36,284 nucleotides of DNA from Patescibacteria group bacterium UBA6102 (GTDB taxonomy: Bacteria > Patescibacteriota > Minisyncoccia > Minisyncoccales > UBA5738): assembly GCA_002423555.1 (NCBI GenBank), contig DIWQ01000001.1, positions 3,212 through 39,495 of the forward strand, read 5' to 3'. The notes beneath the pieces are model-generated. The model was not told the origin of the DNA and ran no database searches. It saw only the letters and a list, made by a program, of their open reading frames with translations. Both the position numbers and the translations under genes were made by a program. Every line of letters begins with the position of its first letter. Position 1 is the stretch's first letter. Below are positions 23,882 to 32,087 of this stretch, one piece after another.

Positions 23882-26842
23882 CTATATTACTTTCCACCGC
23901 ACGGTGAACAATGGTGTGAGAGTGGTTTTTTGGTTTAATTGGGTTTCAACTTTTTCCAATAAATTTTCTTTTTTGACGTCAACATCATCCTGCGACCGAT
24001 AAAGTTTTTGGCGCATTTCGTTCCGCTTTTTTTCTAAATCCTTGATCTCGCGCTGAAGCTTAACTTTTTCTCCCAAGTTAAGCACCTTCTTCGCGTTCGT
24101 TTTCATCGCTTTTATATCAATATCCATTTGTCTTAGCTCAATTTCCAAACTTTTTTTCACATCTTCGGCCCATTTATCAAGCTTATCCACTTCATTGTCA
24201 AAAAATTCGCCGTTACGACCGGCAACACTCGCCACGATGATTGTGGCTTTTTCTTGTTCCCTTTGCCACAATATCTCGTTTTTTATTTCGGATATATTTT
24301 TATTTATTTTGGCATTGAGCGTGAACAGTTTTTCGGCGATATCTTCATCAATCGCCTCGCCGCTGTCTTTGATTGCGGTTATTAAAATATTGTCCTCGGT
24401 TTCAAACGAATCAATCGTAAATTCTGATACTTGCAGAATGCCGGACGCGCCCACCAATTCTTTTATTGATGAAATAATTTGTCCGTGATTGGAATAATCA
24501 AAAATTAGTTCCGCGCCGGGCAATTTCAATGCTTTGATTTCTTGCAAAATCAGCACCGCCAACGGATGGCCTGGGCGGTAAATGTGAGCGTCGTCAATAT
24601 TCTTACCGATTTTATATGGCCCTTCCTCAACTTTTTCTTCCGGAAAAGGATTTTGTTTGAGAGTGAAGGAATATTCATCATCGGCATAAACCGCTTTATC
24701 GCCCAAAAAATGCCGCGAAATGTCCCAGAGCCATTTTTCGTATGTTTCCAAATATGATTTGCTTTCCCGCAAATTCACTTTTAGTTTTTCGCAGACATCG
24801 GTGTCAAAGTTCTCCAAAAGTTTTTCTTTGGCTCCCTGCATTCCTTCTTCAATTGATCCGCCCATTTCCACTTGCAAGGCGTCAAAGGCGCGGTCAATTT
24901 CTTCATCGGTGCGGCAAGTTTGATAAATTGCGGCAATTCTTTTTTCAAAATCAACTCCGGAGGCAATGTTTCCCAGCACTTCATCGCTTGCCCCAAACAC
25001 CCCTTTAAAAAGCTGGAATTTTTGATCAAGCAAGTCATATACACGCTTATCGGCGGCGTTTTTGCGGTTCACAAAATTTACCACAACCACATCGTGTTTT
25101 TGACCGTAGCGATGGCAGCGGCCGATTCGCTGCTCAATTCTTTGCGGATTCCACGGTAGATCGTAATTGATGACCAGCGAACAGAATTGCAAATTGATGC
25201 CCTCGGCGGCCGCTTCGGTGGCAATCATAATTTCCGCGTCAGTTTTAAAATAATCCACCAGCGCGGCACGAAGATCCGCGGTTTTTGAACCGGTTATTTT
25301 GTCGCTATTTTTGTTTTTTTGCAACCAGTCGGCATAAATTTCTTTTGATTTCTGATCGTTGTTGGAGCCATTGAATAATACTATTTTATCTTTATAACCG
25401 CTTTCCGTGAGCAATTTCCAAAGGTAATCTTGGGTAATTCTTGATTCCGTAAAAATAATCGCCTTTCTGGGTATATCCTGATCGCCTCGTTCCTTTACCA
25501 ATTCTTCCTGCTTGCTAAACCCTTTTTCCAAAGCGGTGAGCAACGATTCTCCTTTTGAATTTTTAAAAATCGACTTGGCAAGTTCTCGGAATTTCTCCAA
25601 GTAATTTTTTTCGGCTTGGATAAAAGGCAGATCATCAATCGTGTATTTTTTCTTTTCCTTTGATTTTTCCTCGTCGTCTTCCTCCTCATTATCAATCCAT
25701 TCATCCGCCGTATCCGCGAACGCCTCGTAATTTTCTTCAAGCCCGGGCGGAAGTTCGCCGTTTTCGGCAATAGATTCATTGGCTATTTCCGTTTCCAATT
25801 TCTCAATCTTGTAAACAAGGCCGTTTAGCGTGCTGGCAATGGCAAACGAAGACGATGCAAGAAGTTTGCGCAATATCAGCGTCATAAGCTGGCGCTGGCT
25901 GGAAGGCAAGGCGTATAATTTAGGGCGTTGCAAATACTCCGACATTCCATTGTAAAGCTCAATTTCTTGATCGGTGGGAGTATAATCCTGCGTTAACGGA
26001 ATTCTTCTGGTATATTTGATATATTCCAAAACCTGGCGCCGCAAAGTCCGGATACAGATCGGCTTTAATCGGTTCCTCAAATCTTCAAACATTTCCCGTT
26101 TCGGCTCAATCGCGCCATCTTCACGGTCGCAAATATCCTGCTCTCGGGAAACCCGCGCGTAGTTTGCCTTAAAACTCTTTAAATCGCCAAAAACATGGTC
26201 ATCAACAATACTGACTAATCCAAAAAGCTCCAATAGCGAATTTTGCAATGGTGTTGCGGTCAAAAGAATTTTGGGAATGCCGTCCAGTGATTCCTTGATT
26301 TGTTTGGCGATTTTGTTGCTTGATTTATAAACATTGCGCAGCCGGTGGGCTTCATCAATAACCGCTAAATCCCATTTTGTTTGTTTTATATACGGAGATT
26401 TTGCCCTCGCGAAATGATATGAACAAATAATAATGGAGTCTTCTTGATTGAAAGGATTAAGATTTCCCTCTTTGACAAATTGATTGAATGATTTTGCTTC
26501 GATAATAGTTGAGGGGAGAAAAAATTTTTCTTGAAGTTCAGAATTCCATTGCTTCCTTAAGCTGGATGGCACAATGAGCAATATTTTTCTTTTTCTTTCT
26601 GCCCACTTTTGCGACAAGACAAGGCCTGCCTCAATCGTTTTTCCCAGACCGACTTCATCCGCCAGAATCGCGCCCCTGGAAAGCGGCGAACGAAAAGCAA
26701 AAAGCGCCGCTTCGATTTGATGTGGATTTAGATCAACCTGCGCATTTGACAATGTTGATGATAGTTTTTCTAAGCTATCCGACGAACATCGCTTCGCAAG
26801 CTGATACGCAAAATATTTAGCGTGATAATCGGTAATGCTCAT
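23882..26842 (-). CDS. SNF2-family helicase/translocase (DrmD/RapA-like)
   Basis: A 986-residue protein. The N-terminus YHAKYFAYQLAKRCSSDSLE leads into LNPHQIEAALFAF and Walker A ADEVGLGKT (61-69); DEAH is at 163-166 (VIDEAHRLRN), TAT in LLTATPLQNSLLELFG, and the C-terminal lobe has EAAAEGINLQFCSLVINYDL and RIEQRIGRCHRYGQ. These are SNF2 hallmarks. A long C-terminal extension contains a charged coiled-coil region (about 890-960). Similar large SNF2 proteins act as DrmD in class 1 DISARM and accompany type III-like mod/res genes. It is the first gene of the island, probably using ATP to move along or remodel DNA. No nuclease domain is seen. Confidence 0.88.
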   Translation of the reverse strand: MSITDYHAKYFAYQLAKRCSSDSLEKLSSTLSNAQVDLNPHQIEAALFAFRSPLSRGAILADEVGLGKTIEAGLVLSQKWAERKRKILLIVPSSLRKQWNSELQEKFFLPSTIIEAKSFNQFVKEGNLNPFNQEDSIIICSYHFARAKSPYIKQTKWDLAVIDEAHRLRNVYKSSNKIAKQIKESLDGIPKILLTATPLQNSLLELFGLVSIVDDHVFGDLKSFKANYARVSREQDICDREDGAIEPKREMFEDLRNRLKPICIRTLRRQVLEYIKYTRRIPLTQDYTPTDQEIELYNGMSEYLQRPKLYALPSSQRQLMTLILRKLLASSSFAIASTLNGLVYKIEKLETEIANESIAENGELPPGLEENYEAFADTADEWIDNEEEDDEEKSKEKKKYTIDDLPFIQAEKNYLEKFRELAKSIFKNSKGESLLTALEKGFSKQEELVKERGDQDIPRKAIIFTESRITQDYLWKLLTESGYKDKIVLFNGSNNDQKSKEIYADWLQKNKNSDKITGSKTADLRAALVDYFKTDAEIMIATEAAAEGINLQFCSLVINYDLPWNPQRIEQRIGRCHRYGQKHDVVVVNFVNRKNAADKRVYDLLDQKFQLFKGVFGASDEVLGNIASGVDFEKRIAAIYQTCRTDEEIDRAFDALQVEMGGSIEEGMQGAKEKLLENFDTDVCEKLKVNLRESKSYLETYEKWLWDISRHFLGDKAVYADDEYSFTLKQNPFPEEKVEEGPYKIGKNIDDAHIYRPGHPLAVLILQEIKALKLPGAELIFDYSNHGQIISSIKELVGASGILQVSEFTIDSFETEDNILITAIKDSGEAIDEDIAEKLFTLNAKINKNISEIKNEILWQREQEKATIIVASVAGRNGEFFDNEVDKLDKWAEDVKKSLEIELRQMDIDIKAMKTNAKKVLNLGEKVKLQREIKDLEKKRNEMRQKLYRSQDDVDVKKENLLEKVETQLNQKTTLTPLFTVRWKVI

Positions 26843-27100
26843 TTTGTTGATTATTCAAGCACTATCCCATTCAATTTAACTCTGTTGACAAAATAATGCG
26901 TGCTGATACGATTTAATTGGAATCGCTTTCAGACCGAATTGTGGCGTTTATCGCCGCGTTCCCGCAAGGGATAGGTTTGGAAGTTTTTTGTTATTGGGAT
27001 ACAGGCAGACAAAAATAAAAATATGAGCATATCCGCGCTCCAAGCTCCGTCCACTATAAACTATCACAATTTGGACCAAAAATCCATTTGAAAACACAAA

Positions 27101-27122
27101 AAAGCGGGGGGTGAACCCCGCG
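27101..27122 (-). terminator. Intrinsic terminator
   Basis: On the minus strand GCGGGG pairs with CCCCGC across a short loop and six T follow. No gene is seen immediately upstream, so it may end a small RNA transcribed from about 27230. Confidence 0.55.
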
Positions 27123-27390
27123 GATGTTTTTGGCCTCAATTTTTCGGTTTACATACTCGGCCTTGCGGCCGCCGACTATGAGAAGCGGAGGCAAAAAGAG
27201 CCGACACTCTTGGATAGGGTTAGAACTTATTACAAGGAAAATACCTTAGATTGACCCCCGATTGAGCTCGCTTTGCCCTTCCAAACAGTAATTTGGCCGG
27301 GCTTCGCTCGCAAAGGGGCAACCGAGCTCGGCTCCATCTTTTCGGCTAAAATGCGGTATATGTGGCGGGCGGATTTTTTGGTGCGCGAAG

Positions 27391-27424
27391 ATGCTATGTT
27401 TAAATATAGCATAAATATAACATT
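27391..27424. promoter_or_regulatory. Operator-like half-site array, copy 3
   Basis: Same sequence as copy 2: ATGCTAT and ATAGCAT arms around 8 bp, plus ATATAACAT 11 bp further on. No recognised gene adjoins it. Confidence 0.6.
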
Positions 27425-27670
27425 AAAAATGATTTCGGTTTTGCCGGCGCATCAAATTTTGGATTATTTCAGTAAAATTTATTGCGCGATTATTTCAAAA
27501 TAGAAATGTAGAAATAGCGTCAACTCTGGTTTTTGATTAACGATAGTTTTTTGCGTGCTTCCAACTTTTGATTTCGACTTTTGGAGAAGGCAGGCAAAAT
27601 ACATAAATGGAATAGTGGTACGTCGTCTTGCCATCCGGCAAGCCTCCTCACCACCAGCCGCAAGTACATC

Positions 27671-27705
27671 GAAAAGCTCGCCCTAAATGGACGAGCTTAA
27701 TCATT
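27671..27705 (-). terminator. Hairpin downstream of tRNA-Gln
   Basis: AAGCTCG and CGAGCTT face each other; on the minus strand the stem ends in CTTTTCG. It could terminate the tRNA-Gln transcript, though the T-run is short. Confidence 0.4.
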
Positions 27706-27716
27706 TTTACTGCGGC

Positions 27717-27790
27717 TGGCTGCCGGACCTGGATTCGAACCAAGATAGACGCCTTCAAAGGGCGTTGTCCTACCATTAGACGATCCGGCA
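27717..27790 (-). tRNA. tRNA-Gln (UUG), CCA encoded
   Basis: Acceptor strands TGCCGGA and TCCGGCA pair fully; the anticodon arm ACGCC-CTTTGAA-GGCGT gives anticodon TTG; the T arm contains GGTTCGAATCC. Discriminator G is followed by encoded CCA. A promoter lies directly upstream. Confidence 0.95.
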
Positions 27791-27808
27791 ATTTTACAAA
27801 ACGGGTTT

Positions 27809-27836
27809 ATTATAGCGCAAAAACAATAAAAATCAA
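27809..27836 (-). promoter_or_regulatory. tRNA-Gln promoter
   Basis: Minus-strand TTGATT (27836-27831), 16-bp spacer, TATAAT (27814-27809), about 20 bp before the tRNA. Confidence 0.75.
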
Positions 27837-27913
27837 TAAAACCAACAAAAAAAATCAGGAGTTTAGCTTCCGAACTTTAACAATCAATCTCATTGGCGTT
27901 TTTCCGGATATGG

Positions 27914-27945
27914 ACATTCCAACATTCTTGAGAATGTTGGAATGT
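27914..27945. repeat. Perfect 32-bp palindrome P, copy 2
   Basis: Identical to 15557-15588, with five more shared bases (TTATT) on the right. Here it stands in a non-coding region between tRNA-Gln and the dnaX terminator. Confidence 0.8.
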
Positions 27946-28012
27946 TTATTAACGACAGATAGTTTATTTTAATGTTCCGCAGAATATCAAAATGCTTTTT
28001 GGGGTGCAAACC

Positions 28013-28043
28013 AAAAATCAGGGGTTCAACCCCTGATTTTTTT
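28013..28043 (-). terminator. dnaX terminator (bidirectional)
   Basis: AAATCAGGGGTT and AACCCCTGATTT form a perfect stem with a minimal loop; T-runs are present on both strands. It lies 30 bp past the dnaX stop. Confidence 0.85.
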
Positions 28044-28073
28044 TAAACAGTATTTTTTCGGTGTATTGCAAGA

Positions 28074-29192
28074 TTATCGGGAGCAGGATTCAACGAGGGC
28101 GATTTCCAGGGGCAGTTGCGGGATGGGAGAATATTTGATCTTGCCTTGCGCTTCCAAAAAAATATCAATGATGTTTTTGATTTTTTCTTCGCCCATCGCT
28201 AGGGTTTGCGTCCGCAGAATTTCAAATTCTTCGTCGGTCAGGCCGGCAATCATTATGTTGTCGTTTTTCGCGTCTTTGGGGCCGACGATTGCCAGAACGA
28301 GCGCGTGGCGCAGATAATTCAGCAAGCTTTTGCCGTATTCGGCGACATCATAGCCTTTTTCAATAATTTCGTTTAGATGGCTTATCGCGGCGGCGGCGTT
28401 TTTTTCGGCGATAAACCGCGTGAGCTCCGCGGCAGATTTGGTTTCGGTCATTCCCAAAAATTCGCGGATGTCGCCCGCGGCGATGGCGGATTTTTTTTGC
28501 GCCGCCAGCGTCAAAATCTGTCCCAACAGGCTTTCGGCGTCGCGCACCGAGCCGCCGGCGGAAAGCGCGATCAATTCCAGCGCGGCTTTCTCAACCTTGA
28601 TTTTTTCGTTGTCGGCCAGTTTTTGCAGGCGCCCGACCAGTTCGGGCAGGGATAATTTGCGAAAATCAAACCGCTGGCAACGCGACATAATCGTGGGCAG
28701 AATTTTGTGCAATTCGGTGGTGGCCAAAACGAAAATCGCGTGTGCCGGCGGTTCTTCCAAGGTTTTGAGCAGGGCGTTGGCCGCATCTTTGGAAAGCTGG
28801 TGGCATTCATCAATAATAAACACTTTATATTTGAGTTTTGCCGGCGCGAATTTGATGCCCTCGCGCAGTTCGCGGATATCGTCAACGCCGCGGTGCGACG
28901 CCGCGTCAATTTCAATCAAGTCTATTGCCCGCCCGCTTTGGATTTCCACGCAATTGGCACACCGGTTGCAAGGCTCGCCGCTGTTTGCCGCGCGATTCAG
29001 GCAATTGACCGCTTTGGCAATTACGCGCGCGGTGGTGGTTTTGCCGCAACCGCGCGGACCGGAAAACAAATAGGCGTGCGCGGCATGCCCGCTTTTAATC
29101 TCGTTTTGAATGGTTTTGGTGACGTGCTCCTGGCCGATGATGTCGGCAAACGTCTGCGGCCGGTATTTGCGATATAAAACTAAATTTTCCAT
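28074..29192 (-). CDS. dnaX: DNA polymerase III subunit gamma (short DnaX)
   Basis: From ATG 29192 the protein is 372 residues (MENLVLYRKYRPQTFADIIG). Walker A is GPRGCGKTT (45-53); the zinc site is Cys64 with GEPCNRCANC (75, 78, 81); Walker B is IIDECHQLS (DECH 128-131); the SRC motif is MSRCQRFDF. This is the clamp-loader ATPase. It ends after domain III, so it is gamma-like and lacks the tau C-terminal domains that bind DnaB and the polymerase, a short form common in reduced genomes. It follows gtrA by 22 nt and ends at a strong terminator. Confidence 0.95.
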   Translation of the reverse strand: MENLVLYRKYRPQTFADIIGQEHVTKTIQNEIKSGHAAHAYLFSGPRGCGKTTTARVIAKAVNCLNRAANSGEPCNRCANCVEIQSGRAIDLIEIDAASHRGVDDIRELREGIKFAPAKLKYKVFIIDECHQLSKDAANALLKTLEEPPAHAIFVLATTELHKILPTIMSRCQRFDFRKLSLPELVGRLQKLADNEKIKVEKAALELIALSAGGSVRDAESLLGQILTLAAQKKSAIAAGDIREFLGMTETKSAAELTRFIAEKNAAAAISHLNEIIEKGYDVAEYGKSLLNYLRHALVLAIVGPKDAKNDNIMIAGLTDEEFEILRTQTLAMGEEKIKNIIDIFLEAQGKIKYSPIPQLPLEIALVESCSR

Positions 29193-29214
29193 AAAATATG
29201 TTAAAGCTATATTA

Positions 29215-29856
29215 TTATTTTTCAAACACCAAAATTTTGTAGCCAAAAAAGTTGAAGATGAAAACCGCCATTATTGCGCCGATGCCGCCCAAATTCGCCC
29301 AAAGTTCGGCGGGAATTCCCCATTGCGGCCCGATTTGATTGACGATGATGTCGGCGATAAAAATATTGAGCGCCAATCCGGCCAGGGTAATGGCAAAAAA
29401 TTTGCCGAATTCGCGTTTTAGATTTTGCCGGTTTTTGTTTTTGAACGCCCACAGTTTGTCGGGAAAATATTTCAGCGATGTGGCGGCGGCAAAAGATATT
29501 CCCTTGGCCACATTGAAGCCGGCGCCGGATGTCGCTCCGCTCAAAACCATAAAGAGGTTAAGCAGGGTCAGATCAAGTATCGCGGCCATCGCTCCCACCA
29601 GCAAAAATTTGGCCAACTGGTAAATTGCCAGAAACTTTTTGCCGATCAGAAACGCAATTTGCAGGCCGAGGGCCGCAAGCAAAGGAAAAACGATCAGCAA
29701 AAGCCATCGCCATCGGACGAAACTTTCTGCTATCAAGCCGCCCGAAGATTGTCCCAAAATATAATAAAAATAAACCGCCACTCCGCCGCCGATGCCCGCG
29801 GCAATGATTGCGTCATTTGCCTCCATTTTTGAATATTTTTCGTTTTTGGATGCCAT
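29215..29856 (-). CDS. GtrA-family membrane protein with N-terminal extension
   Basis: From ATG 29856 the protein has 213 residues and about six helices. The last four (from LAKFLLVGAMAAILDLTLLN through FGKFFAITLAGLALNIFIAD and GAIMAVFIFNFFGYKILVF) form the GtrA domain, and FPDKLWAFKNKNR is its conserved central loop. GtrA proteins are thought to help flip or transfer lipid-linked sugars. Two extra helices at the N-terminus (AIIAAGIGGGVAVYFYYIL and LLLIVFPLLAALGLQIAFLI) are unusual. A GTG at 29871 is an alternative start. It is co-transcribed with dnaX, apparently without functional link. Confidence 0.85.
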   Translation of the reverse strand: MASKNEKYSKMEANDAIIAAGIGGGVAVYFYYILGQSSGGLIAESFVRWRWLLLIVFPLLAALGLQIAFLIGKKFLAIYQLAKFLLVGAMAAILDLTLLNLFMVLSGATSGAGFNVAKGISFAAATSLKYFPDKLWAFKNKNRQNLKREFGKFFAITLAGLALNIFIADIIVNQIGPQWGIPAELWANLGGIGAIMAVFIFNFFGYKILVFEK

Positions 29857-29892
29857 TGCCGATTTTACCACAGATTGGCTTTTGCGGACATA

Positions 29893-29922
29893 TTGACAAG
29901 GATGGGTTGGTCTTGTTATGCT
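29893..29922 (+). promoter_or_regulatory. Promoter ahead of the cysK leader
   Basis: TTGACA (29893-29898), 18-bp spacer, TATGCT (29917-29922). It would give a leader of about 220 nt before the first cysK-like gene. Confidence 0.6.
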
Positions 29923-29929
29923 GGAAGAG

Positions 29930-30063
29930 CAAGATTATGAACAAGAAACTTCGTTCAAAGAAATCGGTCCGCTTGTGTATGATCCTCTCGTAAAGAGCGG
30001 CCGGTTTTGGTGAATTTGTTTGCGACAATGTATGCTACCGCGCCTCTCTTTACGGGAGGCGCG
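29930..30063 (+). ncRNA. Structured leader upstream of cysK-like genes
   Basis: The leader holds an 18-codon frame (29937-29993, MNKKLRSKKSVRLCMILS), a CCGCT...AGCGG pairing, and a strong stem CGCGCCTC/GAGGCGCG (30039-30063) ending in GTTTC. TGCTACCGCG (30033-30042) resembles the T-box TGGNACCGCG, but the second G of TGGN is C, so standard pairing with tRNA CCA is weakened. It could be an attenuator or riboswitch; not identified. Confidence 0.4.
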
Positions 30064-30099
30064 TTTCAATTTGAAAATTAAAAAAGATACGGGAAGTGC

Positions 30100-30127
30100 T
30101 ACGGGCAATCATAAAGGTTGCCCCTAC
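30100..30127. repeat. GGGCAA...TTGCCC palindrome
   Basis: TACGGGCAATC...GGTTGCCCCTA forms a 6-bp stem. The GTAGGGGCAACC form is a pattern I recall as a common dispersed bacterial palindrome. It sits just before the first cysK-like start. Confidence 0.45.
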
Positions 30128-30150
30128 AAAAAAAATACAAAATTAAAATT

Positions 30151-31083
30151 ATGAAAATATTGGAAACAATCGGCAATACTCCGTTGGTGGAAATTGAAAA
30201 ACTCAATCCCAATCCGAAAGTGAAAATCTATGCCAAATTGGAAGGCGCCAATCCCACCGGGTCAATCAAAGACCGCATCGCCTTGGCGATGATTGAACAT
30301 GCCGAAAAGACCGGCGCACTAAAAAAGGGAAAAACAATCATTGAGGCGACCAGCGGCAACACCGGCATCGGGATTGCCATGGTGGCGGCAATCAAGGGAT
30401 ACAAGACGATGATTGTTCTACCCGAATCAATGAGCGTGGAGCGGCAAAAAATGATATTGGCTTTCGGCGCCGAACTGATATTGGTCAAGCCGGAAATGTG
30501 GCGCGACGGCGCGGTGGCGATGATCAAAGAAATGGCCGCCAAAGACAAAAAACTGGTTCTGCTCAACCAGTTTGACAACGAGCAGAACTGTTTGGCGCAT
30601 TATTACACCACCGGCAAGGAAATTGCCAGGCAAGTTCCGGAAAAAATTGATTATTTGATCGCCGGACTGGGCACCGGCGGCACGATCACCGGCATCGCGC
30701 GCCGGCTGAGGGAAAAACATCCCGCAATGCGCGTCATCGGCATCCAGCCCTATCTGGGCGAAAAAATAGAAGGATTGCGTTCGGTGAAATCCGGCGTGAT
30801 TCCCAAAATTCTGGAGCCTTGCCTGCCCTGCGGCGACCATCGCAAAAGCCTGATTGATATCGTGATTGAAGTTCATGAAAAGGACGCCGTTAACACCGTC
30901 CGCGGTCTGGCGGCAAAAGAAGGAATTTTTGTCGGGCAAAGCTCCGGCGCGGCGATGTTTGCGGCCGCCAAGTATGCTAAAAAAGCGGGAAAGGGAACAA
31001 TCGTCACCGTCTTCCCCGACCGCGGCGAAAAATATTTGAGCACCGGAGTTTTTTCTTCATCAAAAAACAATAATAAGCCTTAA
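30151..31083 (+). CDS. Cysteine synthase-family PLP enzyme, copy 1
   Basis: Starting at ATG 30151 gives 310 residues (MKILETIGNTPLVEIEKLNP). The PLP lysine is Lys40 in GSIKDR; the substrate loop is the standard TSGNTG (67-72); the phosphate-binding loop is GLGTGGT; and the C-terminal SSGAAMF supplies the pyridine-nitrogen serine. These are fold-type II CysK/CysM features, making L-cysteine from O-acetylserine or phosphoserine and sulfide, or a related beta-replacement. A CLPCGDH motif follows the substrate-pocket region in both copies. It is 8 nt before its duplicate, behind a structured leader. Exact substrate is uncertain. Confidence 0.85.
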   Translation: MKILETIGNTPLVEIEKLNPNPKVKIYAKLEGANPTGSIKDRIALAMIEHAEKTGALKKGKTIIEATSGNTGIGIAMVAAIKGYKTMIVLPESMSVERQKMILAFGAELILVKPEMWRDGAVAMIKEMAAKDKKLVLLNQFDNEQNCLAHYYTTGKEIARQVPEKIDYLIAGLGTGGTITGIARRLREKHPAMRVIGIQPYLGEKIEGLRSVKSGVIPKILEPCLPCGDHRKSLIDIVIEVHEKDAVNTVRGLAAKEGIFVGQSSGAAMFAAAKYAKKAGKGTIVTVFPDRGEKYLSTGVFSSSKNNNKP

Positions 31084-31091
31084 CAAATTCT

Positions 31092-31997
31092 ATGGACAAC
31101 ATTCTTGACACCATCGGCAGAACGCCGCTGGTGGAAATCAAAAAATTAAATCCCAATCCCGCCGTTAAAATCTTTGCCAAGCTGGAAGGTTTTAACCCGG
31201 GCGGATCAATGAAAGATCGCGTGGCGCGGGCGTTGATTGAGGATGCCGAAAGATCCGGCGCGCTGAAAAAGGGAAAAACGATCATTGAGGCGACCAATGG
31301 TAACACCGGCATCGGCATTGCCATGGTAGCGGCCATCAAAGGCTATAAAACCATCATCGTGTCGCCGGAAAACGCCAACCAAGAAAGAAAAAGAATCATT
31401 GAGAGCTTCGGCGCGCAAGTGATTGAAGTGAAGCCCGAACTCTGGCGGCAAGGCGCGCTGGATCTGGTGGAGGAAATGGCGGCCAAGGACTCTTCATTGG
31501 TGGTTTTGGATAAATTTTCTGCCAAACAAAATTGCGCGGTGCATTTCAACACCACTGGCAAGGAAATCGTCAAGCAAATCAGCGGGCAAATTGATTACTT
31601 CATTTCCTGCATCGGCACCGGCGGCGCGATTTCGGGCATTGCCCGCCAATTGCGGCAAAATTGGCCGCAAGTGAGGGTGATCGGCATCCAGCCCAAGATT
31701 TGGGGCGCGGATTCTTCTATTGAGACCGGCATATTTCCGCCCATTCTGAATTCAAATCTGCCCTGCGGCGACCATGACAAAGTGATGGTGGACATTATCG
31801 TGGAAATCGGGCAAGCCGATGCCTTTCAAATGGCCGAAAGAATCATCCGAGAGGAAGGGATTTTTGCCGGCGCCAGCTCCGGCGCGGCAATGTTTACTGC
31901 CGCCGAATATGCCAAAAAAATGGAAAAAGGAACGATTGTCACCGTCTTCCCCGACCGCGGCGAACACTACTTGTCCACGGAAATGTTTCGAAATTAA
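31092..31997 (+). CDS. Cysteine synthase-family PLP enzyme, copy 2 (TNGNTG variant)
   Basis: A 301-residue paralogue of the previous gene with long shared blocks (GALKKGKTIIEAT, GNTGIGIAMVAAIKGYKT, LPCGDH, GTIVTVFPDRGE). The PLP lysine (Lys41, GSMKDR), GTGGA phosphate loop and SSGAAMF are kept. In the substrate loop TSGNTG is TNGNTG (Ser to Asn69), and the following strand is VSPENANQERK instead of LPESMSVERQ. This loop binds the substrate carboxylate, so specificity has probably shifted. The gene ends 1 nt before a strong terminator. Confidence 0.83.
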   Translation: MDNILDTIGRTPLVEIKKLNPNPAVKIFAKLEGFNPGGSMKDRVARALIEDAERSGALKKGKTIIEATNGNTGIGIAMVAAIKGYKTIIVSPENANQERKRIIESFGAQVIEVKPELWRQGALDLVEEMAAKDSSLVVLDKFSAKQNCAVHFNTTGKEIVKQISGQIDYFISCIGTGGAISGIARQLRQNWPQVRVIGIQPKIWGADSSIETGIFPPILNSNLPCGDHDKVMVDIIVEIGQADAFQMAERIIREEGIFAGASSGAAMFTAAEYAKKMEKGTIVTVFPDRGEHYLSTEMFRN

Positions 31998-32035
31998 AAA
32001 AGTTGCATAGGTGACACCTATGCAACTTTTCTTGT
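31998..32035 (+). terminator. Terminator of the cysK-like operon
   Basis: AAAAGTTGCATAGGT and ACCTATGCAACTTTT form a perfect 15-bp stem with a 3-nt loop, followed by CTTGTTTTT. Confidence 0.9.
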
Positions 32036-32044
32036 TTTTGCAAG

Positions 32045-32073
32045 CCAAAACCCCCGCGGTGCGGGGGTTTTGG
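32045..32073. terminator. Terminator after the MscS-related gene
   Basis: CCAAAACCCCCGC and GCGGGGGTTTTGG form a perfect stem with a GGT loop. It can serve both the cysK-like transcript and the converging gene at 32088. Confidence 0.85.
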
Positions 32074-32087
32074 GAATAATTTTTAAA

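Larger units (their letters stand above)
26843..27716. other. Gene-poor spacer of about 870 bp
   Basis: No protein gene is convincing here. It holds a TTGACA-16-TACGAT promoter-like site on the plus strand (26898 region), a terminator at 27101-27122, a CGGCC-GCAA-GGCCG hairpin near 27160, half-site array copy 3 at 27391-27424, and hairpins following tRNA-Gln. A 60-codon minus frame that begins inside the half-site array is probably chance. An unrecognised small RNA ending at the 27101 terminator is possible. Confidence 0.5.

Noticed and set aside
17238..26842. DISARM or BREX assignment for the island
   Set aside because: DrmA, DrmB, DrmC, PglZ and BrxC-type proteins are not present; only the SNF2 protein and a methyltransferase resemble class 1 DISARM parts.
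27230..27412. 60-codon minus-strand frame in the spacer
   Set aside because: It begins inside the half-site array, lacks a ribosome site and has no protein-like conservation visible.
30033..30063. A true T-box riboswitch before cysK
   Set aside because: TGGN is TGCT here, so pairing with tRNA CCA is broken, and no clear stem I or specifier loop was found; kept only as an unassigned structured leader.
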